Source: Streptomyces massasporeus
Lineage (GTDB): Bacteria > Actinomycetota > Actinomycetes > Streptomycetales > Streptomycetaceae
Direction of reading: 5' to 3'
Assembly: GCF_014648995.1 (NCBI RefSeq)
Contig: NZ_BMSE01000006.1
Span: 124,001-188,000 of the forward strand
DNA: 64,000 nt
This document shows positions 6,090-16,575 of the stretch, piece by piece. Made by a program: the position numbers and the translations under genes. The notes under the pieces were generated by a model that was given only the letters and a program-made list of their open reading frames with translations, was not told the DNA's origin and searched no databases. Numbering within the stretch: the first letter of the stretch is position 1; each line of letters opens with the position of its first letter.

Positions 6090-9000
6090 GTGAGCAGCAG
6101 GCCATCCCGAGGCGCTGCTCGCCTCGCAGCCATACTGGACGCCCTTCCTGACGCGTTGGTGCTGGTCAACGCCAACGGCACGGTCGTCAACGCCAACACC
6201 ATCGCCCTGGAGGCCTTCGAGACTCCGGGCACCGCTCTGGTGGGGCGTGGGCTGCTCGATCTGCTGCCGCAGTTCGACTCCAAGCTCATCCCCGGCTCCA
6301 TGCGCCGGCCGGAGCACCTCGATCCGCACGCCCGGACCAAGCCCACCCGGATGATCGCGCGCAGGACCGACGGGACCGAGTTCCCCGTCGAGGTCACCAG
6401 TGCGAATCTCGAGAACGGCCAGCAGGCCTACGACGGTTACGGCTACACCGGCGACGAGCTGCTCATGCTCGTCGTGCGCGACCTGTCCGGGACCGTGGAC
6501 ACCGAGGCCGAGCTCGCCCGGTCCCAGCGGCAGACCGAGATGATCCTGCGGGCCGCGTCCGAGGGCGTCGTCGGGACGGACACCGACGGGCGCATCGTGC
6601 TCGTCAACCCGGCCGCCGCCCAGATACTGGGATTCCGGGCCAGCGACCTCGGCGGACGCGAACTGCACAACCTCGTCCTGCACTCGCGCGCCGACGGCTC
6701 GCCCTTCCCCTACGAGGACTCGCCGCTCGCCGACACCCTGCGCTCCGGGCGCAAGCACCGGGTGCGCGGGCAGGTGCTGTACTCCAAGGACGGCGGCAAG
6801 GTGCCGGTCGACCTGACGACCGCGCCCGTGCGCGACGGCGACCAGCTCGTCGGTGCCGTGATGACCTTCACCGACCGGCGGCCGTACGACGCCGTCGTCG
6901 AGGAGAAGGAGGCCGCGGAGAAGCGGCACGCCGAGGAACTGGAGCGGATCGCCGAGGAGCACGCCTCCGAGCTCACCGCGCTGCGCCAGCAGCACGTCAC
7001 CGAGCTGGAGGAGCTGACCGAGCGGCACGCCGAGGAACTCGCCGCGAACGAGGACCGCTACGCCGCGCTCGGGGAGCGCGAGAAGGACCGGTTCGAGGCG
7101 CTCGCCGCCCGGCACGAGCAGTTGCTGACCCTGCTCGGCCGGTCGCTGCGCGGACCCCTGGAGGAACTGCGCCGCGAGCTGGCCGCCCTGGCCGCCGACG
7201 ACGCCGGGCAACTGTGGCCCGAGGCCAACCAGGTGCTGCACCACCTGTCGGCCGGCTACTCGCGCATCACGACGCTGATCGACAACGTCCTCGGGTACCA
7301 GCGGCTCGACACCGGCAGTGAGAGCGTCTCCCGTACGAAGGTGATGCTGGACGCCGTCGTCGCCGCCGGGGTCGACGGGGCCGTCGAGCTGATCGGGCCC
7401 GGGCGGGTGCAGTTCGCCGTGCACGCGCCGCCCATCGAGGCCGAGGTCGATCCCCGGCTGCTCGCGACCGCCCTCGCGCATCTCGTCGCCGACGTCGCGG
7501 GGGTCGACGCGACCGGCAACACGCCCGTGTCGGCGGGCGGTTATCTGGACAACACCGTCGTCGTGGCGGCGGCGCAGCGCGGCGAGGTCGTACGCATCGA
7601 GGTGCGCGGGCCGTACGCCGGTGGCGACACCGTGCACGAGCCGATCGTGCGCGGGATCGTCCGGGCCCACGGCGGTGTGCTGCAGACGCATGACGTGCCG
7701 GGGATGAGCGGGAGCGCCTACGTCCTCGAGGTGCCGATCGGGGGCGGGGCCGGAGCCGTCGCCGCCCAGCCGGTGGACGACTCCGCCGCGCTCGCCCTCG
7801 TCGAACCCGCGGATCAGACCTCCGGTGGAGGGCGGCGCCGGGCACGTCGAGCCACCACCGACGCCTTCCTCGACGGCGACGTCACGGGCGGTGCGGGCGA
7901 CGGGGCCGGTGGTCCCGGAGCCGACGCGCCCGGTGGTGCCACAGCCGACGGGGCCGTGCCCACCGGGCGGCGCAGGCGCCGGGCCGGCGGGGAGCAGGCG
8001 GCCCTGCCGGCGCAGGCGTCCGGTGAGGACTCCGCGTCGGGCGGCACCGGGCGGCGGCGGCGCGCGGCCGAGAACGCCGGTGCGGACGGCGTCGGCAGTG
8101 CCGTCCAGGGTGTGGCCGAGGGGGCCGTGGTGACGGCCGCCGAGCATGCGGCGGGTGCCGCCGCCTCGAACACGGGGCTGGGCGGGACCGTACCGCCGCA
8201 GGGTGTGCCCGGGCCGTCCGGGCGGCGCGCCCGGCGTGAACCCGGTGAGCAGGCCGCGCTGCCGCCGGCGCTGCCCGCGGCGCCCTCCGGTGGTGAGGCC
8301 GCTGGTTCGGCCGACGCGGATCAGGGGCAGGCCCAGCAGCCGACCGGGCGTCGGCGGCGTGCGCTGGCCGCCGCCAATGAGCGGGCCGCGGCCGCGCAGG
8401 AGGCCGCCGCCGGGCCGCGTCCGGTGTTCGCGCTGCCGCCGGCCGAGGCCGATCAGGCTCCGGCCCAGGCCCGGGCCCAGGCCCCGACCCCTGCTCAGCA
8501 GGAGGCTCAGGCCGGGCAGGGGCAGCAGGTCGCCGGTGGTCCCGGCGGTCCCGCGGGTGCTCCGGGTGTGGTGCCCCCTCAGGGGCAGGGGGCCGTGGCT
8601 GTTCCCGGAACGGCTGTTCCCGGAGCGGTTGCTGCCGGTGCGGGTGCGGTCGAGGAGGGCCGGCACGACGCCGTTCCGCACGACCAGTCCGCCGACCACA
8701 CGCCGCCGCAGCCGCATCCGACCAGCGCGCCGACCGGTCGTCGGCGACGGGCCGTCGCGGCCCCGCATCCGGCCGAGGCGACGGAGGCGGCCGGAGCGCA
8801 GGTGCCGGGGAGTGCCGGCCAGGTGGGCCCCGTGCCCCCGGGCGCCGTACCCGCAGCCGGTCCTGTGCCTCCCGGTGCCGCACCGGCAGCCGGTCCCGTT
8901 CCTGCGGGTTCTGCACCTGCCGCATCCGCATCCGCCGCTCCCGCGCAGGCCGTGCCGCCGCAGGGCGTGCCGGTCCAGGCCGGTGTGGCCGCTCCCCCCG

Positions 9001-10841
9001 TCGCGCCGGGTACCGCCGTGCCGCCGCAGGGCGTGCCGATTGCCGCGCAGGGGAACACGGTGCCTCCGCAGGGCAACACCGTTCCTCCGCAGGGGAACGC
9101 CCCTCAGGTGGCCGCACCGCAGGGTGTGTCCGTCCCCGCTCAGGGCGGGCTCGGGCAGAGTGTGCAGGCCGCTCTCCCGGGGCAGGGTCTCCAGCCTCCC
9201 GCCCCGGCCCAGACCTTGCCGCAGCAGGGCATCGCCGCACCGGTTCAGCAGCAGTCCGCCGGCCGGCCGCTCCCCGCGGAGGCCGCACCCGGGCAGGGCA
9301 CCCCGCCCCAGGGCACGCCTGCTCAGGACACGAACGCCCAGGGCGTGAACACCCACGGAACCCCGCCGCCCGGCGGCACCCCCGCGGCCCAGCCCTGGCC
9401 CGCCGCCGACGAGACGTCCGGGGCCGGTGCCGCGCACCCCGCGCCGCCCAACGGCACGCCGCCCCGGCCCGTGCAGCAGAACACCCCCGCCCCGGGCACC
9501 CCGCTGCCGCCGGAAGGCGCGCCGCGGGCGGCTCAGCCGCTGCCCGCGGAGGCCGCGGCGCCCCCCGTCGATCCGAACTCGACGCAGGGGCGGGCGATCA
9601 GCGTGCGCACGCTGGGCCAGGGCGTGCCGTTCACCCGGCAGGCGGCCCAGGTGCAGCAGCCGTCGGCCATGCCCGTCCCGCATTCCGTCCCGCAGCAGTC
9701 GGCGACGCCTCCCCCGCACCAGCCGGGCGGATCGGGCCGGCGCCGCAAGCTGGGCACGCCGCCCGACCCGGCGACGCGTACGGACCAGGCGGCCCGCTCC
9801 GAGCAGGGGCAGCCGCGTCCGGCCGACCAGGCGCCCCGTCCGGAGCAGGGCGCGCGCCCGCATCCGGGCGCCGAGCACACGCCGCCGCCCGTCGCCACGC
9901 AGATCCCCGCCCCGGCCACCGCACCGGTCCCGGCGCAGCCGTCCCTCGCCGGTCAGTCGCGCCTCGCGCATCTGACCGAGGGTGGCGGACGGTCGTACGC
10001 CATAGGCGCACCGGACGAGAACGCCGCCGAGGGGCCCGAGCCGCTGGACGGGCCCGGTGGGGCCGTCGAGGTGGCCGATCCGCCGCGGCCGCAGCCGATG
10101 GACGACGAGTTGCCGCCCGAGCCGCTGGACAACCCGCGGCGGCTGCTGGTGTGGCCGGCGCCGGACGTCAGCACCCAGCAGGCGCTGAGCGACCGCGGCT
10201 ACCGGCCGGTGATCGTGAACTCGCGTGAGGAGGTCGACGCGCAGATCGCGGCCTTCCCCGCCGCGCTGTTCGTCGACCCGCTGACCGGGCCGATCACGCG
10301 TACGGCGCTGCAGTCGCTGCGACAGGCCGCCGTGGCCGCCGAGGTGCCCGTCCTCGTCACGGCCGGGCTCGGCCAGGCCTCGCGGGACGCGGCGTACGGC
10401 GCCGATCCCGCCGTGCTGCTGAAGGCGCTGGCACCGCGCGACACTGAGCAGCACCCGCCGCGGGTGCTGCTGATCGAGGAGCACGCGGAGATCGCGCTGG
10501 CGCTGACGGCGACGCTGGAGCGGCGCGGGATGCAGGTCGCGCGGGCCGCGAGTGACGCGGACGCGGTGACGCTGGCGGGGCAGTTCCGGCCGAACCTGGT
10601 CGTGATGGACCTGCTGCAGGTGCAACGGCGGCAGGAGGGGTTCGCCGGGATCGTCGACTGGCTGCGGGCGAACGGGCAGCTCAACCGCACCCCGCTCGTC
10701 GTCTACACCGCCGCCGTCGACCAGGCCGACCTGCCGCGGCTGGCCTCCGGGGAAACGGTGCTGTTCCTCGCGGAGCGGTCCACCAGCCCCGAGGTGCAGA
10801 CCAGGATCGTCGAACTGCTCAGCCGGATCGGCACCAACTAG
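6090..10841 (+). CDS. Giant PAS/histidine-kinase-like/receiver protein, catalytically degenerate
   Basis: 1583 residues, GTG start behind GGGAGGAAG. Order: PAS 1 (~10-125), PAS 2 (~150-260), Glu/Arg-rich coiled coil (~265-350), DHp-like helices (~350-430), HATPase-like domain (~430-550), a disordered Pro/Ala/Gln-rich linker (~550-1325) with about seven Arg clusters (TGRRRRA type) and many VPPQG units, then two receiver-like domains (~1345-1445 and ~1455-1583). No membrane segment. The DHp motif reads GRSLRGPLEEL where active kinases have SHELRTPL, so the phospho-acceptor His is absent. The HATPase-like part keeps IVRAHGG but lacks the N-box Asn and glycine boxes. The last receiver has LLIEEH and VVMDL (candidate phospho-Asp) but no clear Lys. 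It is probably a signalling scaffold or pseudokinase; ATP binding cannot be excluded by eye. Confidence 0.88.
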   Translation: MSSRPSRGAARLAAILDALPDALVLVNANGTVVNANTIALEAFETPGTALVGRGLLDLLPQFDSKLIPGSMRRPEHLDPHARTKPTRMIARRTDGTEFPVEVTSANLENGQQAYDGYGYTGDELLMLVVRDLSGTVDTEAELARSQRQTEMILRAASEGVVGTDTDGRIVLVNPAAAQILGFRASDLGGRELHNLVLHSRADGSPFPYEDSPLADTLRSGRKHRVRGQVLYSKDGGKVPVDLTTAPVRDGDQLVGAVMTFTDRRPYDAVVEEKEAAEKRHAEELERIAEEHASELTALRQQHVTELEELTERHAEELAANEDRYAALGEREKDRFEALAARHEQLLTLLGRSLRGPLEELRRELAALAADDAGQLWPEANQVLHHLSAGYSRITTLIDNVLGYQRLDTGSESVSRTKVMLDAVVAAGVDGAVELIGPGRVQFAVHAPPIEAEVDPRLLATALAHLVADVAGVDATGNTPVSAGGYLDNTVVVAAAQRGEVVRIEVRGPYAGGDTVHEPIVRGIVRAHGGVLQTHDVPGMSGSAYVLEVPIGGGAGAVAAQPVDDSAALALVEPADQTSGGGRRRARRATTDAFLDGDVTGGAGDGAGGPGADAPGGATADGAVPTGRRRRRAGGEQAALPAQASGEDSASGGTGRRRRAAENAGADGVGSAVQGVAEGAVVTAAEHAAGAAASNTGLGGTVPPQGVPGPSGRRARREPGEQAALPPALPAAPSGGEAAGSADADQGQAQQPTGRRRRALAAANERAAAAQEAAAGPRPVFALPPAEADQAPAQARAQAPTPAQQEAQAGQGQQVAGGPGGPAGAPGVVPPQGQGAVAVPGTAVPGAVAAGAGAVEEGRHDAVPHDQSADHTPPQPHPTSAPTGRRRRAVAAPHPAEATEAAGAQVPGSAGQVGPVPPGAVPAAGPVPPGAAPAAGPVPAGSAPAASASAAPAQAVPPQGVPVQAGVAAPPVAPGTAVPPQGVPIAAQGNTVPPQGNTVPPQGNAPQVAAPQGVSVPAQGGLGQSVQAALPGQGLQPPAPAQTLPQQGIAAPVQQQSAGRPLPAEAAPGQGTPPQGTPAQDTNAQGVNTHGTPPPGGTPAAQPWPAADETSGAGAAHPAPPNGTPPRPVQQNTPAPGTPLPPEGAPRAAQPLPAEAAAPPVDPNSTQGRAISVRTLGQGVPFTRQAAQVQQPSAMPVPHSVPQQSATPPPHQPGGSGRRRKLGTPPDPATRTDQAARSEQGQPRPADQAPRPEQGARPHPGAEHTPPPVATQIPAPATAPVPAQPSLAGQSRLAHLTEGGGRSYAIGAPDENAAEGPEPLDGPGGAVEVADPPRPQPMDDELPPEPLDNPRRLLVWPAPDVSTQQALSDRGYRPVIVNSREEVDAQIAAFPAALFVDPLTGPITRTALQSLRQAAVAAEVPVLVTAGLGQASRDAAYGADPAVLLKALAPRDTEQHPPRVLLIEEHAEIALALTATLERRGMQVARAASDADAVTLAGQFRPNLVVMDLLQVQRRQEGFAGIVDWLRANGQLNRTPLVVYTAAVDQADLPRLASGETVLFLAERSTSPEVQTRIVELLSRIGTN

Positions 10842-10898
10842 CGACCCCTGGCCGGCCACGGCACCAACCAGCCGCCCCTGGCCTGCCGTCCGGGTGGG

Positions 10899-11477
10899 CT
10901 AGCGTGCCGTCAGCCGGCGTGCCGCCTCCTTCACGGACGCGCGCAGGCGGTCCCGGTCCGGCTCCCCCTCGCCGACGAGGATGCGCCGCATCTGCGGGAC
11001 GACGGCGGTCCAGTTGGCCAGGGCGGTCAGCAGGAACAGCAGGTCGGCCGCCGGGATCGCGTCCGTGACGGCTCCGCGCCGCTGCCCCTCCCGGAGGGCG
11101 GCGACCTTGCGGGCGTAGTGCTCCTGGCGGTCGGACTCGTGGGGCAGTTCGGTGCTGCCGTACTCCAGGCCCTCCCAGAAGAGCAGGCGCAGCAGCTCCG
11201 GGTGGGCGGCGTGGTAGTCCATCAGGCGGTCGATCCAGCTCTCGATGTCGTCCGGGTCGACGGGGACGGCCTCGGCGAGGTGGAGCATCTTCTTCTCGAG
11301 GACGATCGCGAACAGCTCGGCCTTGTTGCCGAAGTAGGCGTAGATGAGCTGCTTGTTCGCCTTCGCCTCGCCGGCGATGCGGTCGATGCGGGCGCCGGCG
11401 ATGCCGTGCCGGGCGAACTCGGCGACCGCCGCCTCGAAGATCCGGGCCTTGGTGGCCTCGGGGTCCCTTGCTGCCAT
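10899..11477 (-). CDS. TetR-family repressor
   Basis: 192 residues. The N-terminal HTH is textbook TetR: TKARIFEAAVAEFARHGIAGARIDRIAGEAKANKQLIYAYFGNK-type order with the recognition helix KQLIYAYFG. The C-terminal ligand domain (~60-192) is helical with a Trp-rich dimer face. It is divergent from the MFS transporter gene at 11608. Two similar palindromes lie between them, so it very likely represses both itself and the exporter and is released by an exported compound. Confidence 0.92.
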   Translation of the reverse strand: MAARDPEATKARIFEAAVAEFARHGIAGARIDRIAGEAKANKQLIYAYFGNKAELFAIVLEKKMLHLAEAVPVDPDDIESWIDRLMDYHAAHPELLRLLFWEGLEYGSTELPHESDRQEHYARKVAALREGQRRGAVTDAIPAADLLFLLTALANWTAVVPQMRRILVGEGEPDRDRLRASVKEAARRLTAR

Positions 11478-11502
11478 GGGGGAGAGGGTAGCGCGCCAGG
11501 GT

Positions 11503-11577
11503 AACCAACTGTTTGGTTGACAGGGAATGGAGGGGCGGCTCAGACTGTTCCCTCACCAGCCAACCAACCAGTTAGTT
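11503..11577. promoter_or_regulatory. Paired TetR operators in the divergent promoter
   Basis: Two related inverted repeats: AACCAACTGTTTGGTT at 11503-11518 and AACCAACCAGTTAGTT at 11562-11577. Consensus AACCAAC-N2-GTTnGTT. Each is placed close to one of the divergent starts, as expected for autoregulated TetR/MFS pairs. Confidence 0.75.
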
Positions 11578-11607
11578 GCTAGAGCCGACTCCAAGGAGTC
11601 CCCTCCC

Positions 11608-12810
11608 ATGCCATCAGCGACCACCACCGCCCCCGCCCGGGCCACGACCCCGGTGCGGCAGTCCCGTGAGCCCGCCCCCGGGCTCTTCCTCACCCTGCTC
11701 GCCGTGTGCAGCGCGGTCACCGCCGCCAACATCTACCTCGCCGCGCCGCTGCTCCCGCTCATGGCCCGGGACTTCGGCTCGGCGCCCTCGGCCATCGCCT
11801 GGATCGCCTCGGTCGCCCAGCTCGGCTACGCGGTCGGGCTGCTGTTCTTCGCCCCGCTCGGCGACAGTGCGAACCGGCGCCGGCTGGTCGCCGGACTCAC
11901 GCTCGTCACCGCTCTCGCGCTCGGGGCCAGTGCGGCCGCCCCGGGCGCAGCCGCCCTCGCGGTCGCGATGTTCGTCGCCTCTGCGGCGACCGTCATCCCC
12001 CAGCTGCTCGTCCCCCTGGTGGCCGAGCGGGCTCCCGCCGAGCGGCGTGCCCGGCATGTCGCGGCGGTCATCGCGGGGCTCTTCACCGGCATCGTCGGGG
12101 CCCGGGTGCTGGGCGGACTGGCCGGGCAGGCCTTCGGCTGGCGCTGGGTGTTCGCCGGCGCGGCCGTGCTCACCCTCGCCCTGGGGCTCGCGACCGCGCT
12201 GGTCCTGCCGTCGCGGCGGCGCCGGGAAGGCCCGCTGTTCGCGGGGCTCGTCGCGCTGCCGTCGGTGCTGCGGGGCTCGCCGGAGCTGTGGCGGGCGTGC
12301 GTCCGGCAGGCCGGGATGTTCGGTGCGTGGAGCGCACTGTGGACCTCGCTGGCCCTGCTGCTGACCGGGCCGGAGTACGGGCTGTCCACCGCGACCGCCG
12401 GGCTGTTCGGCCTGTTCGGCCTGACCGCGAGTGCGGTGGCGCCGCTGGCGGGCGGACTGGTGGACCGGTTCGGGGCGGCGCGGGTCGTGCGGTCGGCCTA
12501 TCTGATCGCCGCCGTGTCCGTACCGCTCTTCTGGCTGGGCGGGCACGTGCTGGGGGCGCTGTTCGCCGCCGCGATCGCCGTGCACGCCGCGCTGGTGGCC
12601 TCCCACGTCGCCAACCAGACCCTCGCCCTGACGGCGACCTCCACCCCCGCCACGGCCAACACCGCCTACGTGGTCGCCGGTTTCGCGGGCGGCGCGGCGG
12701 CCTCGGCTCTCGCGGGGGTTGCCTTCAGCCACTTCGGGTGGGGCGGGGTGTGCGCGGTCGCGGGTGTGTGGCTGGTGCTGGGGTGGGGGCTGACCTCCAT
12801 ACGGCGGTGA
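11608..12810 (+). CDS. MFS drug/metabolite exporter
   Basis: 400 residues from the ATG preceded by AAGGAG at a spacing of about 7. Twelve hydrophobic segments are apparent. After helix 2 the loop FAPLGDSANRRRLV corresponds to the MFS signature G-D-x-x-x-R-R. Helix 5 carries FTGIVGARVLGGLAGQAFGWRW, close to the antiporter motif C region of drug:H+ antiporters. It is controlled by the divergent TetR repressor. The substrate cannot be told from sequence. Confidence 0.88.
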   Translation: MPSATTTAPARATTPVRQSREPAPGLFLTLLAVCSAVTAANIYLAAPLLPLMARDFGSAPSAIAWIASVAQLGYAVGLLFFAPLGDSANRRRLVAGLTLVTALALGASAAAPGAAALAVAMFVASAATVIPQLLVPLVAERAPAERRARHVAAVIAGLFTGIVGARVLGGLAGQAFGWRWVFAGAAVLTLALGLATALVLPSRRRREGPLFAGLVALPSVLRGSPELWRACVRQAGMFGAWSALWTSLALLLTGPEYGLSTATAGLFGLFGLTASAVAPLAGGLVDRFGAARVVRSAYLIAAVSVPLFWLGGHVLGALFAAAIAVHAALVASHVANQTLALTATSTPATANTAYVVAGFAGGAAASALAGVAFSHFGWGGVCAVAGVWLVLGWGLTSIRR

Positions 12811-12853
12811 AGCAGTCCTGCGGCACGCGCGTGCCCGGCGTGCGGATACGAAA

Positions 12854-12879
12854 GAGCCCCCGGACCCAGCCGGGGGCTC
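12854..12879. terminator. Bidirectional terminator between convergent genes
   Basis: Inverted repeat with arms GAGCCCCCGG and CCGGGGGCTC around a 6-base loop, between the exporter stop (12810) and the acyl-CoA ligase stop (12894). Confidence 0.75.
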
Positions 12880-12893
12880 CTCTGGCCGGCCCG

Positions 12894-14561
<1,668 letters not shown>

Positions 14562-14619
14562 GGCGTCCTCCCGGGGCGACATTGCCTACGCGGTGGTAAA
14601 GGTTGCGCTGATTCTGCGC

Positions 14620-14637
14620 ACATACCGCGCGGTATGT
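14620..14637. promoter_or_regulatory. Perfect 18-bp palindrome, probable TetR-type operator
   Basis: ACATACCGCGCGGTATGT is identical to its own complement. It sits in the promoter region of the acyl-CoA ligase gene. Size and ACATACCG half-site are typical of TetR-family operators. The regulator is not adjacent; the TetR gene at 10899 uses a different sequence. Confidence 0.7.
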
Positions 14638-14708
14638 CACTAGGACCGGGCGATCGATCACATCACGCCATGCCGGAGGAACAGCTCACAGCCGGGCGGA
14701 ACGGCTTT

Positions 14709-15269
14709 TCACTGGCGGACGAGCCCCAGCTCAGCGTCCTCGCGGAGCTTGCCGAGCGCCCGGGAGACGGCCGACTTCACCGTACCCACCGAAACGCCGA
14801 GCACCTCGGCCGTCTGCACCTCGCTGAGGTCCTCGTAGTACCTGAGGACCACCATCGCCCGCTGCCGGGCGGGCAGCCGCATGATCGCCCGCCACATCGC
14901 GTCACGCAGTGCCTGCTGCTCGGCCGGGTCGTCACCGCCCGGAACCGGGTCCGGCTCGGGCAGCTCCTCGCAGGCGAACTCGTCGACCTTGCGCTTGCGC
15001 CACTGCGAGGTCCGGGTGTTCAGCAGGGCCCGACGCACATAGCCGTCGAGGGCACGGTGGTCCTCGATGCGCTCCCAGGCGACGTACGTCTTGGTGAGGG
15101 CGGTCTGCAGCAGGTCCTCCGCGTCGCTCGGGTTGCCGGTGAGCGAGCGGGCGGTACGCAGCAGCACCGGCTGGCGGGCCCTGACGTACGACGAGAACGA
15201 CGGGTAGGGAAGGGTCTGCGCCGCTGGTCCGGCCGCCTTCGAAGCGCTCGTGCAGACGAGTGTGGTCAT
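14709..15269 (-). CDS. ECF RNA polymerase sigma factor (SigE-like family)
   Basis: 186 residues. Region 2 spans ~25-90 (SFSSYVRARQPVLLRTARSLTGNPSDAEDLLQ, with the -10-binding TKTYVAWERI). Region 4 spans ~115-180 with the helix-turn-helix LSEVQTAEVLGVSVGTVKSAVSRALGKL that contacts the -35 element. A SnoaL or anti-sigma partner is not present on either side. This subfamily (short, single-strand sigma-70 'SigE family' of actinomycetes) often lacks an adjacent anti-sigma gene. Targets are not deducible; it lies between the acyl-CoA ligase and the thiolase-like gene. Confidence 0.9.
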   Translation of the reverse strand: MTTLVCTSASKAAGPAAQTLPYPSFSSYVRARQPVLLRTARSLTGNPSDAEDLLQTALTKTYVAWERIEDHRALDGYVRRALLNTRTSQWRKRKVDEFACEELPEPDPVPGGDDPAEQQALRDAMWRAIMRLPARQRAMVVLRYYEDLSEVQTAEVLGVSVGTVKSAVSRALGKLREDAELGLVRQ

Positions 15270-15402
15270 GGCTCAACGCTATGAGCGGGAGCACCGCGAG
15301 CGGATCGGCCGCAGGTCCCGAAGCGGGGTCCCCCTCAGGTTGTAGGGGTAGGGCCCGCTGCACCTCCTACAGGTGGAGCGCCGGCCCCGGGGTACTGCGG
15401 GT

Positions 15403-16575
15403 TCACCCCTGCGGGTCGGCGGTGAGGACGAGTCCCGACGTGGGTACGCCCGTCCCCGCCGTCACCAGGACCCGCTCCGCTCCGGGCACCTGATTCGCCG
15501 CGGTGCCCCTGATCTGCCGGACGGCCTCCGCGATGCCGTTCATGCCGTGCAGGTACGCCTCCCCCAGCTGCCCGCCGTGCGTGTTGAGGGGCAGGTGCTC
15601 CTCGGCCACGAAGTCCGCCGCCTCTCCGGGGCCGCAGAAGCCGAACTCCTCCAGCTGCGTCAGCACGAACGGCGTGAAGTGGTCGTAGAGGATCCCGACG
15701 TCGATGTCGGCCGGGGCGAGACCCGAGGTGCGCCACAGCTGCCGGGCGACGACCGCCGCCTCGGGCAGGCCGGTCAGGTCGTCGCGGTAGAAGCTCGTCA
15801 TCTGCTCTTGGGCGCGTCCGGCGCCCTGGGCCGCCGCGGCGATCACGGCGGGCGGGTGGGGCAGGTCGCGGGCCCGTTCGACGGAGGTGACGACGAGGGC
15901 CTGGCCGCCGTCCGTCTCCTGGCAGCAGTCCAGCAGCCGCAGCGGTTCGACGATCCAGCGCGAGGCGGCGTGGTCGGCGAGGGTGATGGGGCGGCCGTGG
16001 AAGTGGGCCGCCGGGTTGGTCGCCGCGTACTTCCGGTCGACGACCGCCACGTGCCCGAACGCCTCCGGGGTCAGCCCGTAGGTGTGCAGGTAGCGCTGGG
16101 CGGCCATCGCCACCCAGGAGGCCGGGGTGAGCAGGCCGAACGGCAGCGACCAGCCGAGGGCCGCGCCCTCCGCCGAGGGTTCCCGGTGCCGCACCCCGGA
16201 GCCGAAACGGCGGCCCGAGCGCTCGTTGAACGCCCGGTAGCAGACGACCACGTCGGCCACGCCCGCGGCGATCGCCAGGGCGGCCTGCTGGACGGTGGCG
16301 CAGGCCGCGCCGCCGCCGTAGTGGATCCGGGAGAAGAAGGAGAGCTCCCCGATGCCCGCCGCCTGGGCGACGGTGATCTCGGGGCTGGTGTCCATGGTGA
16401 AGGTGACCATTCCGTCGACGTCGGCGGGGGTCAGCCCCGCGTCCGCGAGGGCCGCCCGCACCGCCTCGACGGCGAGGCGCAGTTCGCTGCGGCCCGAGTC
16501 CTTGGAGAACGCGGTGGCACCCACACCGACGACGGCCGCGCGCCCGCCGAGTCCGTCCCGCCCTGCGAGACTCAT
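15403..16575 (-). CDS. Thiolase-like lipid-transfer protein (Ltp2-like aldolase)
   Basis: 390 residues of thiolase fold: N-terminal GRAAVVGVGATAFSKDSGRSELRL, GGGAACATVQQAALAI, and C-terminal LNTHGGQLGEAYLHGMNGIAEAV. It belongs with SCP-x/Ltp thiolase-like proteins, not with classical biosynthetic thiolases. It is the last gene of an operon whose two upstream genes encode a MaoC+DUF35 protein and a MaoC protein. That is the same order as ChsH2-ChsH1-Ltp2 in the Mycobacterium tuberculosis igr operon, where Ltp2 with the DUF35 domain performs the retro-aldol step releasing propionyl-CoA from a C22 steroid CoA ester. The start overlaps the preceding stop (ATGA), so it is translationally coupled. 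Whether the substrate is a sterol here is inferred. Confidence 0.82.
   Translation of the reverse strand: MSLAGRDGLGGRAAVVGVGATAFSKDSGRSELRLAVEAVRAALADAGLTPADVDGMVTFTMDTSPEITVAQAAGIGELSFFSRIHYGGGAACATVQQAALAIAAGVADVVVCYRAFNERSGRRFGSGVRHREPSAEGAALGWSLPFGLLTPASWVAMAAQRYLHTYGLTPEAFGHVAVVDRKYAATNPAAHFHGRPITLADHAASRWIVEPLRLLDCCQETDGGQALVVTSVERARDLPHPPAVIAAAAQGAGRAQEQMTSFYRDDLTGLPEAAVVARQLWRTSGLAPADIDVGILYDHFTPFVLTQLEEFGFCGPGEAADFVAEEHLPLNTHGGQLGEAYLHGMNGIAEAVRQIRGTAANQVPGAERVLVTAGTGVPTSGLVLTADPQG

Noticed and set aside
5925..10859. A 1644-codon open frame antisense to the PAS-kinase gene
   Set aside because: It is the complement of a very GC-rich gene; such frames stay open by codon-position bias. 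The product is low-complexity Arg/Gly/Leu/His with no domain, and the sense frame has PAS motifs and an RBS.
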